From NCBI RefSeq assembly GCF_000001735.4, contig NC_003075.7, positions 14,199,001 through 14,263,000 on the forward strand: DNA of 64,000 nucleotides, written 5' to 3'. Below the pieces are notes generated by a model. The model ran no database searches. It was not told where the DNA came from and saw nothing but the letters and a program-made list of their open reading frames with translations. This stretch comes from Arabidopsis thaliana. Lineage: Eukaryota; Streptophyta; Magnoliopsida; Brassicales; Brassicaceae. Each line of letters begins with the position of its first letter. The stretch's first letter is position 1. Below are positions 1 to 13,176 of the stretch, one piece after another. The position numbers and the translations under genes were made by a program.

Positions 1-173
1 AGTATTAGAATAACAAAAATTCAGATTTTTTTTGTTGGTCACGAAAATTTAGCTTTTTAATTTAATAAAAGAAAAATGGGAAAAGAGGACAAGTCACGTC
101 ACGAGACAAATTAGCATAGCACGCAAAGAAGAAGAAGAAGAAGAAGCTCCAAGAATCTGTCGCAGAAATCGCC

Positions 174-1712
174 ATGGCAGTCACAGCATTTAACACATTG
201 AAACTTGTATCGTCGTCTCTAGATCCGATTCCTTCAGTCTCTTGTTCTTCTTATTCCTTCTCTCTGATATATGTCGGATCTCCTTACAAGAGATGTCTAA
301 AGCAGTCATGTTCTGTTCGAGCTATGACTTCTTCTTCTTCGGCTGCATCGTCTTCTTCTTCGTCCTTTGGATCGAGAATGGAAGAGAGTATTAGGAAAAC
401 AGTGACTGAGAACACTGTCGTTATTTACTCCAAAACTTGGTGCTCGTATGTTCACTACTCTCTTTCGTTATCAGTTTTAATTAGGATTTGTTTTATTTCT
501 TTCTTTTTGCTTAATTGGAGAATGGGTTTATCAAATATCCTTGTAAATTTTCGTTTTTACTGTTATTCAGATCTTAATGTTTCTGTTGATAATTTGTTGG
601 TGTTTGGTGTGTATTGAAGATACTGTACTGAAGTGAAGACATTGTTCAAGAGACTTGGGGTTCAGCCACTGGTTGTTGAATTGGATCAACTTGGTATGTT
701 TGCATTTCCTTAACATTTCTATCTTTTTTTTCCATAGCTTAGCTTGAGTAATTGATTTGATCATGATAATACTATATCATGGCTTTAGATAGATGATGAG
801 GTAATGCTTGTTAGTTTTTAAAAGTATCCATTAGTATTGCCTTTAACCTTTAGATTTTGGTTACATATGCATATTACTATTCTAGTTTATGTTGTGGCAT
901 TTAGACTCGTTGAAAGAATGCAAGTCTTGTTTACCTTCTGAGTGATTTAGTTTTTCAGATTCGAATGAGTTTACATGTTTATCTTTAACTTTTCTTTCTG
1001 GACCATTGGGTTGAAAATGTACATTTTGGGGATTCTTGTTTGCCTTTGATATTTGTTGTAACCTGCTTTTGTTTCTCACTAGTCCATACTTGTATATATC
1101 ATAAAAGTAAATGTGTCTCTCTCTTTGAGAACAGTTGAAGATGCAATTGTCAAAATGTTTGGTGATTTTGGACAACAAAGAATGATTTGTTATGTTCTAT
1201 CTAAAGTTCTGTTTGACTAAACTATGTTTGGTTAATTTCAGGTCCACAAGGGCCACAACTGCAGAAGGTACTGGAAAGACTTACTGGGCAACACACTGTT
1301 CCTAATGTTTTCGTATGTAAGTAGTTTAATCCGTTTACATCGATCATATCTTCATTGAAACTCTGTTTTCCTTATATATCCTACCTGCTTCAAAAGATGA
1401 AACCTTTAGATGTCCCAAAGAAGTGAACAACATAGTTTCAGTTAATAGCTAGTCATAACAGTGTCTAATCTTTGTCCTAATGAGCAGGTGGCAAGCACAT
1501 TGGTGGCTGCACAGGTACTTTCCTCCTTCTCTTCTCACCTCTTTGGTTTCTTCTACTTCTCAAATGTGAGATGCCTCAGTTTTGGATATTGTTTCACTCA
1601 ACTATTGGCATTATCTTCTTGTTCTTGTGCTACAGATACAGTGAAGCTTAACAGGAAAGGAGATCTGGAACTGATGTTAGCTGAAGCCAACGGTAAAAAC
1701 GGTCAGAGTTGA
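174..1712 (+). CDS. GRXC5: Chloroplast glutaredoxin, CSYC type
   Basis: Five exons: 174-445, 620-693, 1242-1316, 1488-1514 and 1636-1712; all introns are GT-AG and the joined frame is open for 174 residues. The product is a class I glutaredoxin that reduces disulfides or glutathionylated proteins using glutathione. The active site WCSYC is assembled across the first intron (the Ser codon is split TC|A). The TVP motif and the GG-C-T-D glutathione-binding stretch follow in exons 3 to 5. The first ~65 residues are Ser-rich and basic, as in a plastid transit peptide, and the glutaredoxin domain starts near residue 70. Members with CSYC are known to bind a [2Fe-2S] cluster as dimers; that is family knowledge, not visible here. 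The identification as GRXC5 is from recognition of the sequence. Confidence 0.95.
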
Positions 1713-2050
1713 GGAGATGTTGAAACTGGTTCGGAGATTTTTGCATACGGAGCTTGGAAAGTTTTCTCATTTTTGTTATTATCATTGTACCTCATTTGAA
1801 TACAATAATTATAGTTAATAAATAACATATACATATCATGTAATTGTTGATCTCTCTTTGTTTTTCACCACTTGAATTCACAGTTTTCAAGCCTTCAGAG
1901 TAATCCAAATATTACCAATCCCAGGCTGATAAATAAAGAAGGAAAAAAGTGGCCTAATATATATTCTAGAAAATCCAAAATCAGAGAGAAGCGTGGCAAG
2001 TTTAGGATCACAGGTCAATAGAGTGAAAAATGATCCCAAACTGAAAAGAG
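1713..2050. other. Intergenic, GRXC5 3' UTR and next promoter
   Basis: This holds the GRXC5 3' UTR (an AATAAATAAC-type A-rich stretch near 1819) and the short upstream region of the next gene. No ORF or RNA gene was seen. Confidence 0.6.
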
Positions 2051-3542
2051 ATGTCATCTTCTGAAACAGGGGAAGTTGCAGAGAATCTAGCGAGACCAAT
2101 GGCTACTCTGGTCTCGTCTCAAACTTACATCTACCATTGTCATATTAGTAAACAAGCTCTTTATCAGGCAAAAGAATCATACTCTCATCGTAGAATTTCC
2201 CGTCATAATCACAGAGAAAGACTCGATTTTTCTCATAGAAACCATAGATTGACAATAACTAGAAAGCAGCAACCTTTGTCTTTCAACACCGTGTGTTTTG
2301 CCGCAGACGAGCCCTCCGAAATCAGGTAAACTTCGACTTCTTCTAACCTTATTAAATTGGGGTTCGTCTTTAGATTTGAATGAATTATGGTTTAGGTTCT
2401 ATCTGTGTCGTTGTTGAATCAATTTTAGTACTTGGTAGGTTTATGCTCATTGACATGATGAAAGGTTAAAACTTTGAATGCAAGAATGTTATCTCACACC
2501 TTGTGTAATGTCACAGCTAAGTTATCTCTGTTTATGGTTTCAGTGCTGATGCTAGAATCCGTAGTGAGGTTCTGTCTCCGTTCAGATCAGTCCGTATGTT
2601 CTTCTACCTCGCCTTTATAGCAAGCGGTTCATTAGGAGGACTAATAGCCACTTCTAGGCTCATAGGTGCCCTGGCGAATCCGGCTAGATCAGGTGAAGTT
2701 CTTGAGATCGTTAAGGGTTTGGGAGTTGACATTGGTGCTGCTTCTCTCTTTGCGTTCCTATACTTCAACGAAAACAAGACCAAGAACGCGCAAATGGCTA
2801 GGCTCTCGAGGGAAGAGAATCTTGGCAAACTCAAAATGAGAGTCGAAGAGAACAATAAGGTAATCTCCGTAGGTGATCTGAGAGGGGTTGCTAGGCTTGT
2901 GATCTGTGCTGGTCCTGCGGAGTTTATTGAAGAAGCGTTTAAGAGAAGTAAAGAGTATACACAAGGGCTCGTGGAGAGAGGTGTGGTTGTGGTGGCTTAT
3001 GCTACGGATGGGAATTCACCGGTTTTGGAGTTTGATGAAACTGACATTGCGGATGAAGAAATGAGCCAGAGAAGGAAGAAACTGTGGCGGGTGACTCCGG
3101 TTTTTGTCCCGGAATGGGAAAAGTAAGAATCTTTCCTTAAAGATAGTGAAACCCGAGTTGAAAAAATCGAATTTGAGAGTGTTCATATTTTTTGTTGCGT
3201 GAACAGGTGGTTAAATGAGCAGAAGAAGCTTGCCAATGTTTCCTCAGACTCTCCAGTGTAAGTAGTTCTTTGCATTTGCTCTGAAACCGGTTTAAACTGA
3301 ATATTGCACCGGTTCTTGAGCTGAATATGAGTGTTTTTGCGTAAAGACAATCGATTTAAACCGCGTTTTGCAATCGGTGATACGGAATTGTTGTTGATAT
3401 TAGGTATTTGTCTCTGCGTTTGGATGGGCGTGTAAGGGCAAGTGGAGTGGGTTATCCTCCATGGCAAGCCTTCGTTGCACAGCTTCCTCCGGTTAAGGGA
3501 ATGTGGACCGGTCTTCTTGACGGTATGGATGGTAGAGTGTAA
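2051..3542 (+). CDS. LOW PSII ACCUMULATION-like thylakoid protein (DUF3493)
   Basis: Four exons: 2051-2325, 2544-3122, 3207-3257 and 3404-3542, giving 347 residues. A second in-frame ATG at 2099 would give 331 residues; the upstream one is taken because the frame is open from it. The N-terminus is Ser/His/Arg-rich and looks like a plastid transit peptide. Exon 2 carries a conserved segment beginning SADARIRSEVLSPFRSVR, followed by two hydrophobic helices (about residues 105-150). It resembles the C-terminal DUF3493 region of LPA1/REP27, which helps D1 assembly in photosystem II. The TPR repeats of LPA1 are absent here. A role in PSII biogenesis is inferred from that resemblance only. It lies tail to tail with PSAE1. 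Confidence 0.85.
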
Positions 3543-3950
3543 ATACTCTAATACTTAGGGATAAAGTCATATGTTTTTTAGTCTCCTATAAATTTTATAA
3601 AATGTATAGTTATGAAAAGATTTTGACTTCAAAATTATTATTTTCACTTCGTGGTTAGTCCGAATGAATGAATTCAGAAGCAAAGTGTTTGTGTTTAGTT
3701 TTTAAGGTGTTTACCAAGGGAAATTGTACCGGTTTCAGAATGAATATGAAGACGGTTAAGAGAGCTAACCATGAGTAGAAAGAGACTTTTAACTGAATTT
3801 TCCAAACACATTCTGTGAAAGAATAAGAAAACCGGCTCGAGATTCAGATGAGGAGAAATAATTGGTAAACTTTTGCGGTACATACGGTTTGGGTCAAGTT
3901 ACAAACGGATAAACCGGTATAGAATACACAGAGTTTTTGAATTCTCCCAT
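3543..3950. other. Convergent intergenic, two 3' UTRs
   Basis: Space between two stop codons in opposite orientation. It contains repeated ACCGGTTT-like words but no coding sequence. Transcripts of the two genes could overlap here. Confidence 0.5.
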
Positions 3951-4888
3951 TTAAGCTGCAACTTCTTCGACCTCATCCAATGCATAGTTGTTGGTCGATA
4001 TGTTGGCGTAATTGACTTTTGCGAACCGGACCACAACCGGGTATCGAGTCTTAGGGTCCTGCACAATTTATAACCCTGGTCAAGAAACTAAACAAAACCG
4101 GCATGGTGAAAGATATTCATACGACCGTTAGATCGTTGATTGGAGACTAAATGCGTTACCTGATCAACGGCAACAACTGATCCAACGTTCTTGAACCAAT
4201 AGGATTCTCTCCTTAGAATCTTGACCTACGAATCCCAACAATTTATATCAAGATAAGAAACGATTGATTATGAACAAAATATGTGGTTACAAGTCACACA
4301 CACATAAACATGCAATTAGATTTGAACCATGTTATGAACATAAGATGTGGTGAAATTTAATTTTTTGTCACTAATTATACAATTTTTGCATAGCGATTAA
4401 CTGATTATGAACAAAAATTACAAGTTCACAATTAACGATTCCTACTAGCTAGCTAGTTACGTTGTGTAATTGGCAGATTCATTTTGTCATTTCACCATTC
4501 TGCAGATTTACCAATAAGAACTCAAATAAAATTTGCTCATATACATGAATGCATCCATCGATAAGTAACTTTGGCTTATGCGTATATATATACAAGCTAA
4601 TGGAATTTAAGACGGTTTAGGTTAGCTGACCTTAGACCCTCTCTTAGGACCAATCGGTGGTGGCTTGGGTTTGGTGGCAGTAGCTCCATCCGGAGCAGCG
4701 GCAGCTGCCGGAGAATCTTTTGAAGAAGAGGAAGCCGGAGCAGGATCTTCGGCTGCCCTGACTACGAGCCTAGAACCGGCGTTTCTCATCGGCAAGAAAG
4801 ACACGGAGCTCCTGGACGACGAAGCGCCGGCGACCGAGGTGACATTGGCCGGTAGAACAAATACCGTAGATGCTGTCGTCATCGCCAT
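3951..4888 (-). CDS. PSAE1: Photosystem I reaction centre subunit IV (PsaE)
   Basis: Three exons on the minus strand: 4888-4631, 4225-4160 and 4058-3951, coding for 143 residues. PsaE is a small stromal-side subunit of photosystem I that helps ferredoxin and ferredoxin-NADP reductase docking and cyclic electron flow. The N-terminal ~45 residues are a transit peptide ending near VVRAA. A linker rich in Ala, Pro and Ser follows, then the SH3-like PsaE core: [34 protein letters not shown] and the end LDEVEEVAA. The upstream in-frame ATG at 5050 is not used, because the family start MAMTTAS lies at 4888 and the 5' segment has no transit-peptide character. A G-box lies about 160 bp upstream, as expected for a light-induced gene. 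Confidence 0.96.
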
Positions 4889-5047
4889 CTCTGGTTTTCT
4901 TTTTCTTTCTTTCTTATTGTTATTGCGACACGAAAGAGTGGTTCTTGATTGTTTTGTTGGTAGTAATATGTTCGTAAGGCTAAGAAAAGAGGAATTGTTT
5001 GAGATGTTTTGGGTTAAACGAATCGTTTCCCTCCACTTGAGATCTGC

Positions 5048-5053
5048 CACGTG
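5048..5053. promoter_or_regulatory. G-box CACGTG upstream of PSAE1
   Basis: A perfect CACGTG palindrome 160 bp upstream of the PSAE1 start, with a second ACGT core (TGACGTGG) about 35 bp farther out. G-boxes of this kind are bound by bZIP and bHLH factors in photosynthesis promoters. Whether it works here is inferred. Confidence 0.6.
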
Positions 5054-5099
5054 TACATTACATATCTATTCTTAAGGATAATGTGGTGACGTGGTTTTT

Positions 5100-8000
5100 A
5101 GGTTACTCTTATTTCAGATTTCCTTTGTGAATGAAAAATAAAGATTCATTGTTTTATTTTATTTTTTGTGGATAAATATTTAAGTGTTTCTTGAAACATG
5201 TAAAAAATGTTTTGTTTTTCTTTATAAATTTAAAAACAATTTAATACATAACCACTCTCGTTTTAATTAATCTTAAAATGAAAACCAAAACATATATCTT
5301 AGATGAAGTTTGATTTTTCATAGTCGTATCGTACGTGATTAAATTATATTCGTTTTGCAGTTGCCAAAGATCTATAACAATAACATATTGTAGCAATCGT
5401 GTTCATTTTGTAATTGTTGACGACAACAACTTATTTTAGTAATTAATCGTTAATTCAAAATTTGAAACCTTACTTTTAGCGATTAACAATTTAAGTCGCT
5501 AGTCATTGAAATGTGTTGTTAAAAAAAATTGATCAACCAACGACTATGAAATAGATGAAGCTTTATGCTTCGTTGTTTACTACTCACTAATTACTACAGA
5601 TCAAACAATAAAACGTGTTATTGGTTGATGTAGCGCCAACACTTTAGAAAAACATGGATATGTCCATATTTATATATGACATCTAATGAAGATAATCACA
5701 AACAAAGTAAATAATTTTCACTAAATTTTTTTTTCTAACTATTTTTTCATATAACATTTTCCCTAAACGTTTCTGTGCAAATTTCTACCGAAAATAAAAT
5801 TTCTCAAATATCTCATTCTCATACACATATATATGCGTTATCCATTATCATTTGATCCTATTTTCAATCATAATCAACCTGAGTTTTTTTCTTGTTTTAC
5901 TCCAAAGTAAACAATAATTTGATTAGATTGTTAACATTGTTTTATTCATACATACACCTACTTTGTAAGACCACTACATATATATCGATATACAAGACAC
6001 AACTACTGAAAGAAAAACTTAAGAACGCATATAAACATCGTGCCCTATTATTTAAATATTAACACCTTCATGTTTTTAACACGTTATATTATAGAGTTGG
6101 TTGGTATTCTATTGATTATTGTAATGAGTGTAATGGTGTAGTCACATGAAGTGTGGAACACTTTTGACTACAAAACACTATAACAGTACAGTTTATTGTC
6201 TTACTTGTGTCCATAAACTAATTATTTAGTGCCAACAAATGGCCATGCTGTTTTCTTTCTTCTCTGATTCTTCAAAGTATGGTATTTTAGATTTATCTTT
6301 TATTATATCTTCAACTATATACATAGAATCTGAGTCCAATTATATCTATCTGTATATATGACTTCTATAGCTCTCTCATTTTCTATTCTGTTTGTCATTA
6401 GCATTATGGAACAGATAAAATATTGGAGATTACACGTTTGGACAACAGTTATTAAAAATACAATCTAACTGGCGTGTTCCCCTATTTATGTGATTGGCTG
6501 CGCTGTTTAGTGGACCCAACATCGCCATGGCGTTTAATAAGTAATAACAAAAGTTACAAGACTAACGAATGATTTAACGTATAATTGGTTTTAGTGTGAA
6601 TAAATTCTACGAAACTGGTGATAGTTTGATAATTTAGTTGCTAAACCAGTATCGTGAACCCGAACCGGAGGGAAGATGATAATGAGAGTATAGATGGACT
6701 TAACCACGTGGAATGCTATGGCTTGTCAGTGATTTTGGTTATGCTAAGGGTCCCGTCACTATAAACTAGCTATATTCGAAGGTACACAAGGGCCTCAAAG
6801 TTAGATTTCTAATCATAAGATATGAAGTTATTAGTACTCTTTATAAATCTTCATGAAAAGACATCCGTATTTCATCCTTCTTTTCATAACTATCTTTGTC
6901 AAATCTTATTTATTTTATAAAACCCAAAAACTGTAAATCTTTATAAAATATTGTAATTTTCAAAGATTTAGTTGTGTCAAATTTATTTCTTCAGTAAATG
7001 GAAATACAGGTTGGCAAAAAAGAACATTAACCACTCTATGTTGAGCGGCAATATCCGTTAGGTGCATTAATTCTTCTTAAAAAGGTAATTACGCATTTCC
7101 TTGGTTCGATTCGTCTAGGGACTTAATAGTGTGCGAAATATTAGAGGATCCAAATGATGCGTAAGATAAGTCTTATGAGAAGTCCATTAGCCCTCGTAAC
7201 TATGATTTTAGGTACTAGTAGAAATTCAATTGGGTATATTTGGTGAATTCTAGAGCTTTATAATTTTGTTATCGTTTAAGGCTGATAATGATGAAGACAT
7301 AATGTCATGGCTCTATGTTTTTATTGCTCTTTCCTGTTATTTTTTTTATCAACTGATATTAAAGAATATATACATTATATTGGCTGGTCCATTTCAGTTT
7401 TTCTTTTATTTGGTCCCGATTTGATTTTATGTACATAAAACATGTAGAACCAATAGTAGTGTGGTCGTTATCTTTCTAATAATCGAAGGCTCGAAACCAT
7501 ATATTGATTCTTGGTTAGCGTATCGTCTCTTTTATGACTGCATAATTTACATGGCTTGCCTATGTGTTACACATTATCTCGATTTCGATTTCACGTTCTT
7601 GGTAACATATTAAAGAATTTAGTATACGAAACAATAAATTGCATGGGGAAACCGATATTCATAACCAACGATAATTTGACAACACAAAAATGGATCATCA
7701 TTCGCCATTGCCCACTCGGCCATACATTAGAAGGACAAGTTATATTTATTTGCTCTCTGTGAATCTAATTAAGTTTTTTACTCGTCAGTGGGAAACATAT
7801 AGTAATTGTTTTGTTTGCATTAAAATGAAAATGTATATATATAAATAAAAATGTACTGATATATCTACTATAGTAGACTTAGTAGTAATTGTTGTGAAAG
7901 TAGCAGAAACAAAGGATATGGTTGTTGTAACATACCAAATTTTCATGAAAGCATTCATTGTGAATGTGAAGTTGAGCGTATCTATCCGTGCAACCAAAAA

Positions 8001-8440
8001 TAGAAAGAGATGAAGTATATGATCATAATCTGATTTCTTTTGCTTTTAGCACACTAATCATTGAAGTTTAAGCATCACATCTCTTTTCTATTTTCCTTTC
8101 CTTGACAAAACTTGCGAATCGTTTTGATGTTCCATACGTCTTTTGCCATCATTCATACATAAGTACCAACCAACTATTATTAAACTTTTATTTGTTAATT
8201 ATACACAATATTGACTATATATATTATTATTTTTACCACAAAAAAAATTTAAAATTTAGACTATATAGTACCAACCAATATAGTATTAATTTTTTTTTAT
8301 TTTTTACAAAAACCAATGAATAAATTTGATTTTCCGAATGTGGTTTCTTAATTAAATTTATATTATTTCAGTTCCAATATTTATATATATAGATAATAAA
8401 AACAAAAGAGATAAAAGAAGAGATATTGGAAACAAAAGAA
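5100..8440. other. AT-rich intergenic region, no gene seen
   Basis: About 3.3 kb of AT-rich sequence between the PSAE1 promoter and the transcribed leader of the next gene. There is no ORF with family resemblance and no tRNA-like or clear repeat structure. One isolated CACGTG occurs at 6705-6710. The short ORFs present have codon use and composition of random AT-rich DNA. Confidence 0.5.
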
Positions 8441-9639
8441 AATGAATAATTGAGAGAACACAAAAGAGGAAGAAAGAGAGTGGAGAAGAGAAGAGAAGAG
8501 AAGAGAGCAACTTCCTCCATTTTCTTTTGGCTTCCTCTCTCCTTCTCGGTTTGTTTTGTCTGTACCTGAGAGAGTTTCCCCTAACAAAAAAAGACTCTTT
8601 TTTCCTCAAAATCCATTTCGCTTCCGACGCCATTCTCAGTCGGTGTGAACGCGTGAGAGAAAGAGAGAGATTTGGCTTACTTTATCTCCGGCGGGCATCT
8701 TTTTCCGGCGGAGTTTCCGATGTATCTACTCTAGCTAAGCTCAGCTCTTAACTGTTACAGGTCTCTCTCTCTCTCTCTCTCTCTCTTCCCCCGAGTAAAA
8801 AAGCCACAAAATGTCTGAATCATTTAGCTCTGATCTCACTTTCCGATGCTTTTTACCTATTTTCTCGTTTCGATTTCTTTGTTTGCTTTTCACTGTTCTT
8901 ACTTCAATTAGATTCTGATCCCTCTTTTTACCCTTTCTCTCTCTCTCTTTCTCTGCTTTTGCTTTTACTGTTTCCTTACAATTGTGATTGTATTGAGCTA
9001 ATTTTGGTCGGATTCATTTACTCTTCTCTTTGTCAATTTGCTTGTTTTTGTTAAAGATGTGACATTTATTACTAAAGGTTTCTTCTTTTTGGGGGAAACA
9101 AATTTGAGTTCATAGATAGACTTACTAGAGGAGTGTTGTATCACTGATGCTGGAATCTGGTTAATGTAGGCAGATCCACAGTGCCTGTTGATTGTTTCTT
9201 CCTATCATCAATCTCGGAATTTGAGGGGGTCTTATTATTAAGGGTGAGTCAATTTTGATTTGTAATTTTCACAAGGAGTTTGTGTTCAGACTTCAGAGCA
9301 TAAAAAGTGACTGGCTTGATTGTGATAGGTCATGTGAAAAAATGGTAACTGGTTCATCTTATCTTTTGTTCAGTCACTATAAAGTGTCCCTCTGATTACA
9401 GAATCTTATTCTCCTTTCTTTTTTTCCTTACAAAGTTCTTGTTTTGTTATGCTTGTCCTGTTCCTCTTTGCTGCTAGAAATATTCTCTTCTTCTACTCTC
9501 TCTTCACTTTTCCTGGATCTTTTAGGTTTAAATTTTGAAGCTTGCAGAGCTGGAAAGTTTCTTCATTAGGAATCTTTGCTTGTTAGTTTCGTGTCACCTC
9601 AGATAATAACTAAATAGCTGTGAAACTGCAGGGACCATA
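8441..9639 (+). promoter_or_regulatory. 5' leader with introns of the TRM-like gene
   Basis: A purine-rich then pyrimidine-rich leader upstream of the ATG at 9640, including AGAAG repeats (8483-8507) and a CT microsatellite (8761-8786). A likely leader exon ends around 8759 (TTACAG|GT). An acceptor lies near 9170 (TTAATGTAG), a donor near 9242 (GGTGAGT), and an acceptor at 9629-9630 (CTGCAG) just before the ATG. So the 5' UTR is probably split by two introns, about 0.4 kb each. The exact boundaries are inferred. Confidence 0.5.
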
Positions 9640-12600
9640 ATGAATGAACTCCGAGGCAGAAAGGCTCAAAAGATTGAAAGTCCAGTTCCAGGATGCTTAG
9701 GGAAGATGGTTAACCTATTTGATCTAGGAATTGCTGTTAATGGGAACAAGTTGCTTACAGATAAACCACATCTTGATGGTAATCACTAGTTCCCTCTGTA
9801 ATTGCTTTGTTCACTAGTCGAAGCTTTCTGTTATGTTTCTGAACTGAGTAGGATGTCCTAGTATCCACCTGTGTTATTGACACGAGGTAGTTTCATGGCA
9901 GGATCCTCTCTGTCAAGAAGTCGATCTGATGTGACTCGAATGCCAGGCCCTTCTTATAAAGGCCATTCAGAAGCTGAATTGGTACGTTTGGTTAAATAAT
10001 TAGAAATAGTATGCATGCTAGCAACAGCGATTTTAATATTCAGAAGCTGAAGTCTATTGCCTGCACTGTTTGCACAGATTATGTCTGATTTGAGGAGAAG
10101 TGCTTCTAGCAAACTAAGTGGTACACCGATGAAGAAACTCATTGCTCGAGAAATGTCAAAAGAAGTTGAACATAAACAGAGCCCAACTAATGTGGTTGCT
10201 AAGTTGATGGGTTTGGAAACACTTCCCCAGACGCATCAGGAGACTGCTACACAGCGAAGCAAATCCAGAAGCAATTCACACTCTTCTCTGAATCATTCGA
10301 TGACTTCTACAGATAATGAGGTTCAAAAGTATCAGGATTTCAGTAGGGAATTTAAAGATGTGTATGAAACATGGCAGTCACCTCAGAAGGTGAGTCGCTC
10401 AAGGGATTGCTCGCCTAGAAAAGGAAGATATGATGAAAGTACGACTGAGAAACAAATGGCTCTTGTTCGTCAAAAGTTCTCAGAAGCAAAACGCCTTGTA
10501 ACAGATGATAGTCTTCACCAATCCAAAGAGTTCCAAGATGCACTTGAAGTGTTAAGCTCGAACAAGGATTTGTTTGTTCAATTTCTCCAGGAATCAAATT
10601 CTTTCTCTCAGCAGAATCTTTCTGACTTTCACCATGTTCCTCCTCATTCAGAGGCGAAGCGGATCACAGTATTGAGACCTTCAAAGGCTGGTGAAACTGA
10701 AAAATATGTGGTTCAAGGGAGGAGGAACAAGCAGGTTAAGAAATTGGCTTCATCAAGTCAAGAGACTGGATGGGGGAACCGTGATCTGGGTTACCCGTCA
10801 CCTTATGTCAACCGGGGAACCGAAGAACACACTGTACAGCCAACCCGAATTGTCGTCTTGAAGCCTAGTCTAGGAAAGTCTCTAGATATTAAGGCTGTAT
10901 CATCATCCCAATCCTCTCCAAGGGGTTTACACAGTAGGGGATATTTTGATGAGCCTGAAGATGTTGAGACTAAAGAAGTTGCAAAGGAAATTACTCGTCA
11001 AGTGCGCGAAAATCTGATGGGTCACCACAGGAACGAGACTCAGTCTTCTTCTGTCCTATCCAATGGCTATATCGGTGATGACAGTTCTTTTAATAAGTCT
11101 GATAACGAAGATTTAGTGGGAAATCTTAGCGATTCTGAGATCATGTCACCAGCATCTAGGCATTCTTGGGACTGTCCAAATAGGTTTGACAGTCTTTTCT
11201 CTCCTTCCTCTTTCAGCAGAGCTTCATTTTCTCCAGAGTCATCTGTCTGCAGAGAGGCGAAGAAGCGACTTTCTGAAAGATGGGCGTTGATGTCAGTATC
11301 GGGAAGAACTCAACCGCTTAAACATGTTTCAAGAACCTCAAGCACCTTAGGGGAAATGCTTGCACTTACAGAGACCAAAGTGACAACTGAATCCGGGGAA
11401 GGGAGCTATGAAATAGTACCAGCAACGAGGGTATCAACATCATGCATAACTAGTGATCTGAGTCAAGTGGAAATGGCAAGTGATTCTCTGAATATTCTTG
11501 CAAGGTCAAAATCAGTCTCTGACGTTAGACTCAACGGAGAAACATCTGTTCTGGGGAGTTCCAAAGTACAGGCTCCACGAGAGCTGACTAAGACGGGAAG
11601 CCTGAAATCGTCATGGAAAGTCTCAAACTTGTTCTTCTTTAAGAATAATAAAGCAAGCAAGGAGAAAAGAGATGCATCTCAATGCAGCAGTATGTCTCAA
11701 TTGGCAGCGCCTTCTCCTGTGACTCTTACCGGAAAAACCAGCGAAGATTGTGTGTTTCCTATTGATTGTCTCCCTCCTGTTTCATCAGAACAGCAAAGTA
11801 TAATCCTAGGCGAGGTATCCCACCAATTCTCTAAACCTTTTTCAATCTATTCGAGGTGGATGAATATTCATGTTAAATCAGCGGCCATTTTGATCCATTT
11901 GCAGGAGGAAGTGACTACACCAAAGCCCCTAGCGACTGGGAATACAAGTGAAAACCAGGACCAGCCAAGTCCAATTTCGGTTTTGTTTCCACCATTTGAA
12001 GAGGAATGTGCCAGCATTCCAGAATGTTCTGGGTCAACCAAGCATTGGTCATCTCAAGGTTAGTTCTCTGCTTGCTTAGCTTTCTCAAAGAGTTTTGTTA
12101 CCCAACATTCCTTTTACGCTAATCCAAAATGTTCCATTCTCAACAGGAGACGAAATGTCTCTTAAATCTAATCTAATCGACAAATCACCACCAATCGGGT
12201 CAATTGCTCGGCTCCTCTCATGGGATGATGACTCTTGCACTGACAACATAGCTAAACCCGCAATGGGAGTCCATGAGGAGGAAGACTGGCATCTCTTCAT
12301 AGAAATGATCTTGACAGCTGCAGGTTTCAGCAGTGGTTGCATAGTCTCTCATGACCCCATCATGTCACGATGGCACATGCCAAACAGTCCCTTAGACCCT
12401 TCACTCAGAGACAAATACACCAACCCGGATAACAACAACATCAAGGAGTTCATCCACGAAGGCAAACGCAGACAACAACGATCAACTCGTAAGCTCATTT
12501 TCGACCGCATCAACTCCATCGTTTCAGAAACAACGACTACACGCACAGGTAATGGTTCTCTGCATTTCGACCTGGTGGAGCATGTGTGGGCTCAGTTAAA

Positions 12601-12811
12601 GGACTGGGTTTCAGATGAGCCTAGCAAGCGTGACTCAGGAGAAGACATGGACGCCAACAGTTTGGCTGCAGAGAGTCTAGTGAAAGATGAGATAGTCGGG
12701 AGGACATGGACTCATAGCTTGCAAGTTGAAATAGATGACTTTGGGATTGAAATTGAAAAGAGATTGTTGCAAGAGCTAGTAGAGGAAGCCGTTATCGATC
12801 TTACACGATGA
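9640..12811 (+). CDS. TRM-type microtubule-array protein (DUF3741/DUF4378)
   Basis: Five exons: 9640-9778, 9902-9981, 10078-11814, 11905-12058 and 12147-12811; 924 residues. Near residue 120 is the motif VVAKLMGLETLP, the DUF3741/M3-type signature of TON1-recruiting-motif (TRM/LONGIFOLIA-like) proteins. The C-terminal ~200 residues carry DUF4378 blocks (DWHLFIEMILTAAGF, then KLIFDRINSIVSE, then the closing ELVEEAVIDL). The middle is Ser-rich and probably disordered, with coiled-coil-poor sequence. TRM proteins bring TON1/PP2A complexes to cortical microtubules and affect cell shape and division plane; the role of this member is inferred. The fourth intron (11815-11904) is 90 nt with no stop in frame, so its retention would add 30 residues. 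Confidence 0.88.
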
Positions 12812-13176
12812 GATGAGACAGGAGCAATATATATACTACGTTCAATAAAAATGTAAGATAGTGCTAAGTTCATTTTTTTTTGGTCTATGGGAAGATTTGT
12901 GTCTCGATTTTTTTGTAATGATTGAGAGAGAAAACAGAATGCTGTGTAGCCATTGTTGAAGCAGAGCAATAAGCAGTTGTTCCCATTTCAAACACAAATC
13001 TCGTAACTCTTTTGTACACCAAAATGAAAGCTATGTTGCGATCTAAACAGAGTTTCGAAAAAAGTATCAAACGATAACATAAATGTGTAAATATCTATGC
13101 ACACTCGAAAGTTAACAGAGAGAAGAACCAAACCAAAGTACTGATAATTCCAGACACAAGAACTCAGTCTTTTGAG
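12812..13176. other. Convergent 3' UTR space
   Basis: A 365-bp gap between the stop of the TRM-like gene (+) and the stop of the tetraspanin gene (-). An AATAAA lies at about 12844, suitable for the plus-strand gene. No coding sequence was seen. Confidence 0.5.

Noticed and set aside
446..619. Possible AT-AC intron in GRXC5 at the active-site codons
   Set aside because: Placing the split inside the Ser codon (TC|A) gives a normal GT-AG intron and the expected WCSYC.
8102..8323. 73-codon ORF in AT-rich intergenic DNA
   Set aside because: Composition is dominated by AT-rich codons (Tyr, Asn, Phe, Ile), as expected by chance.
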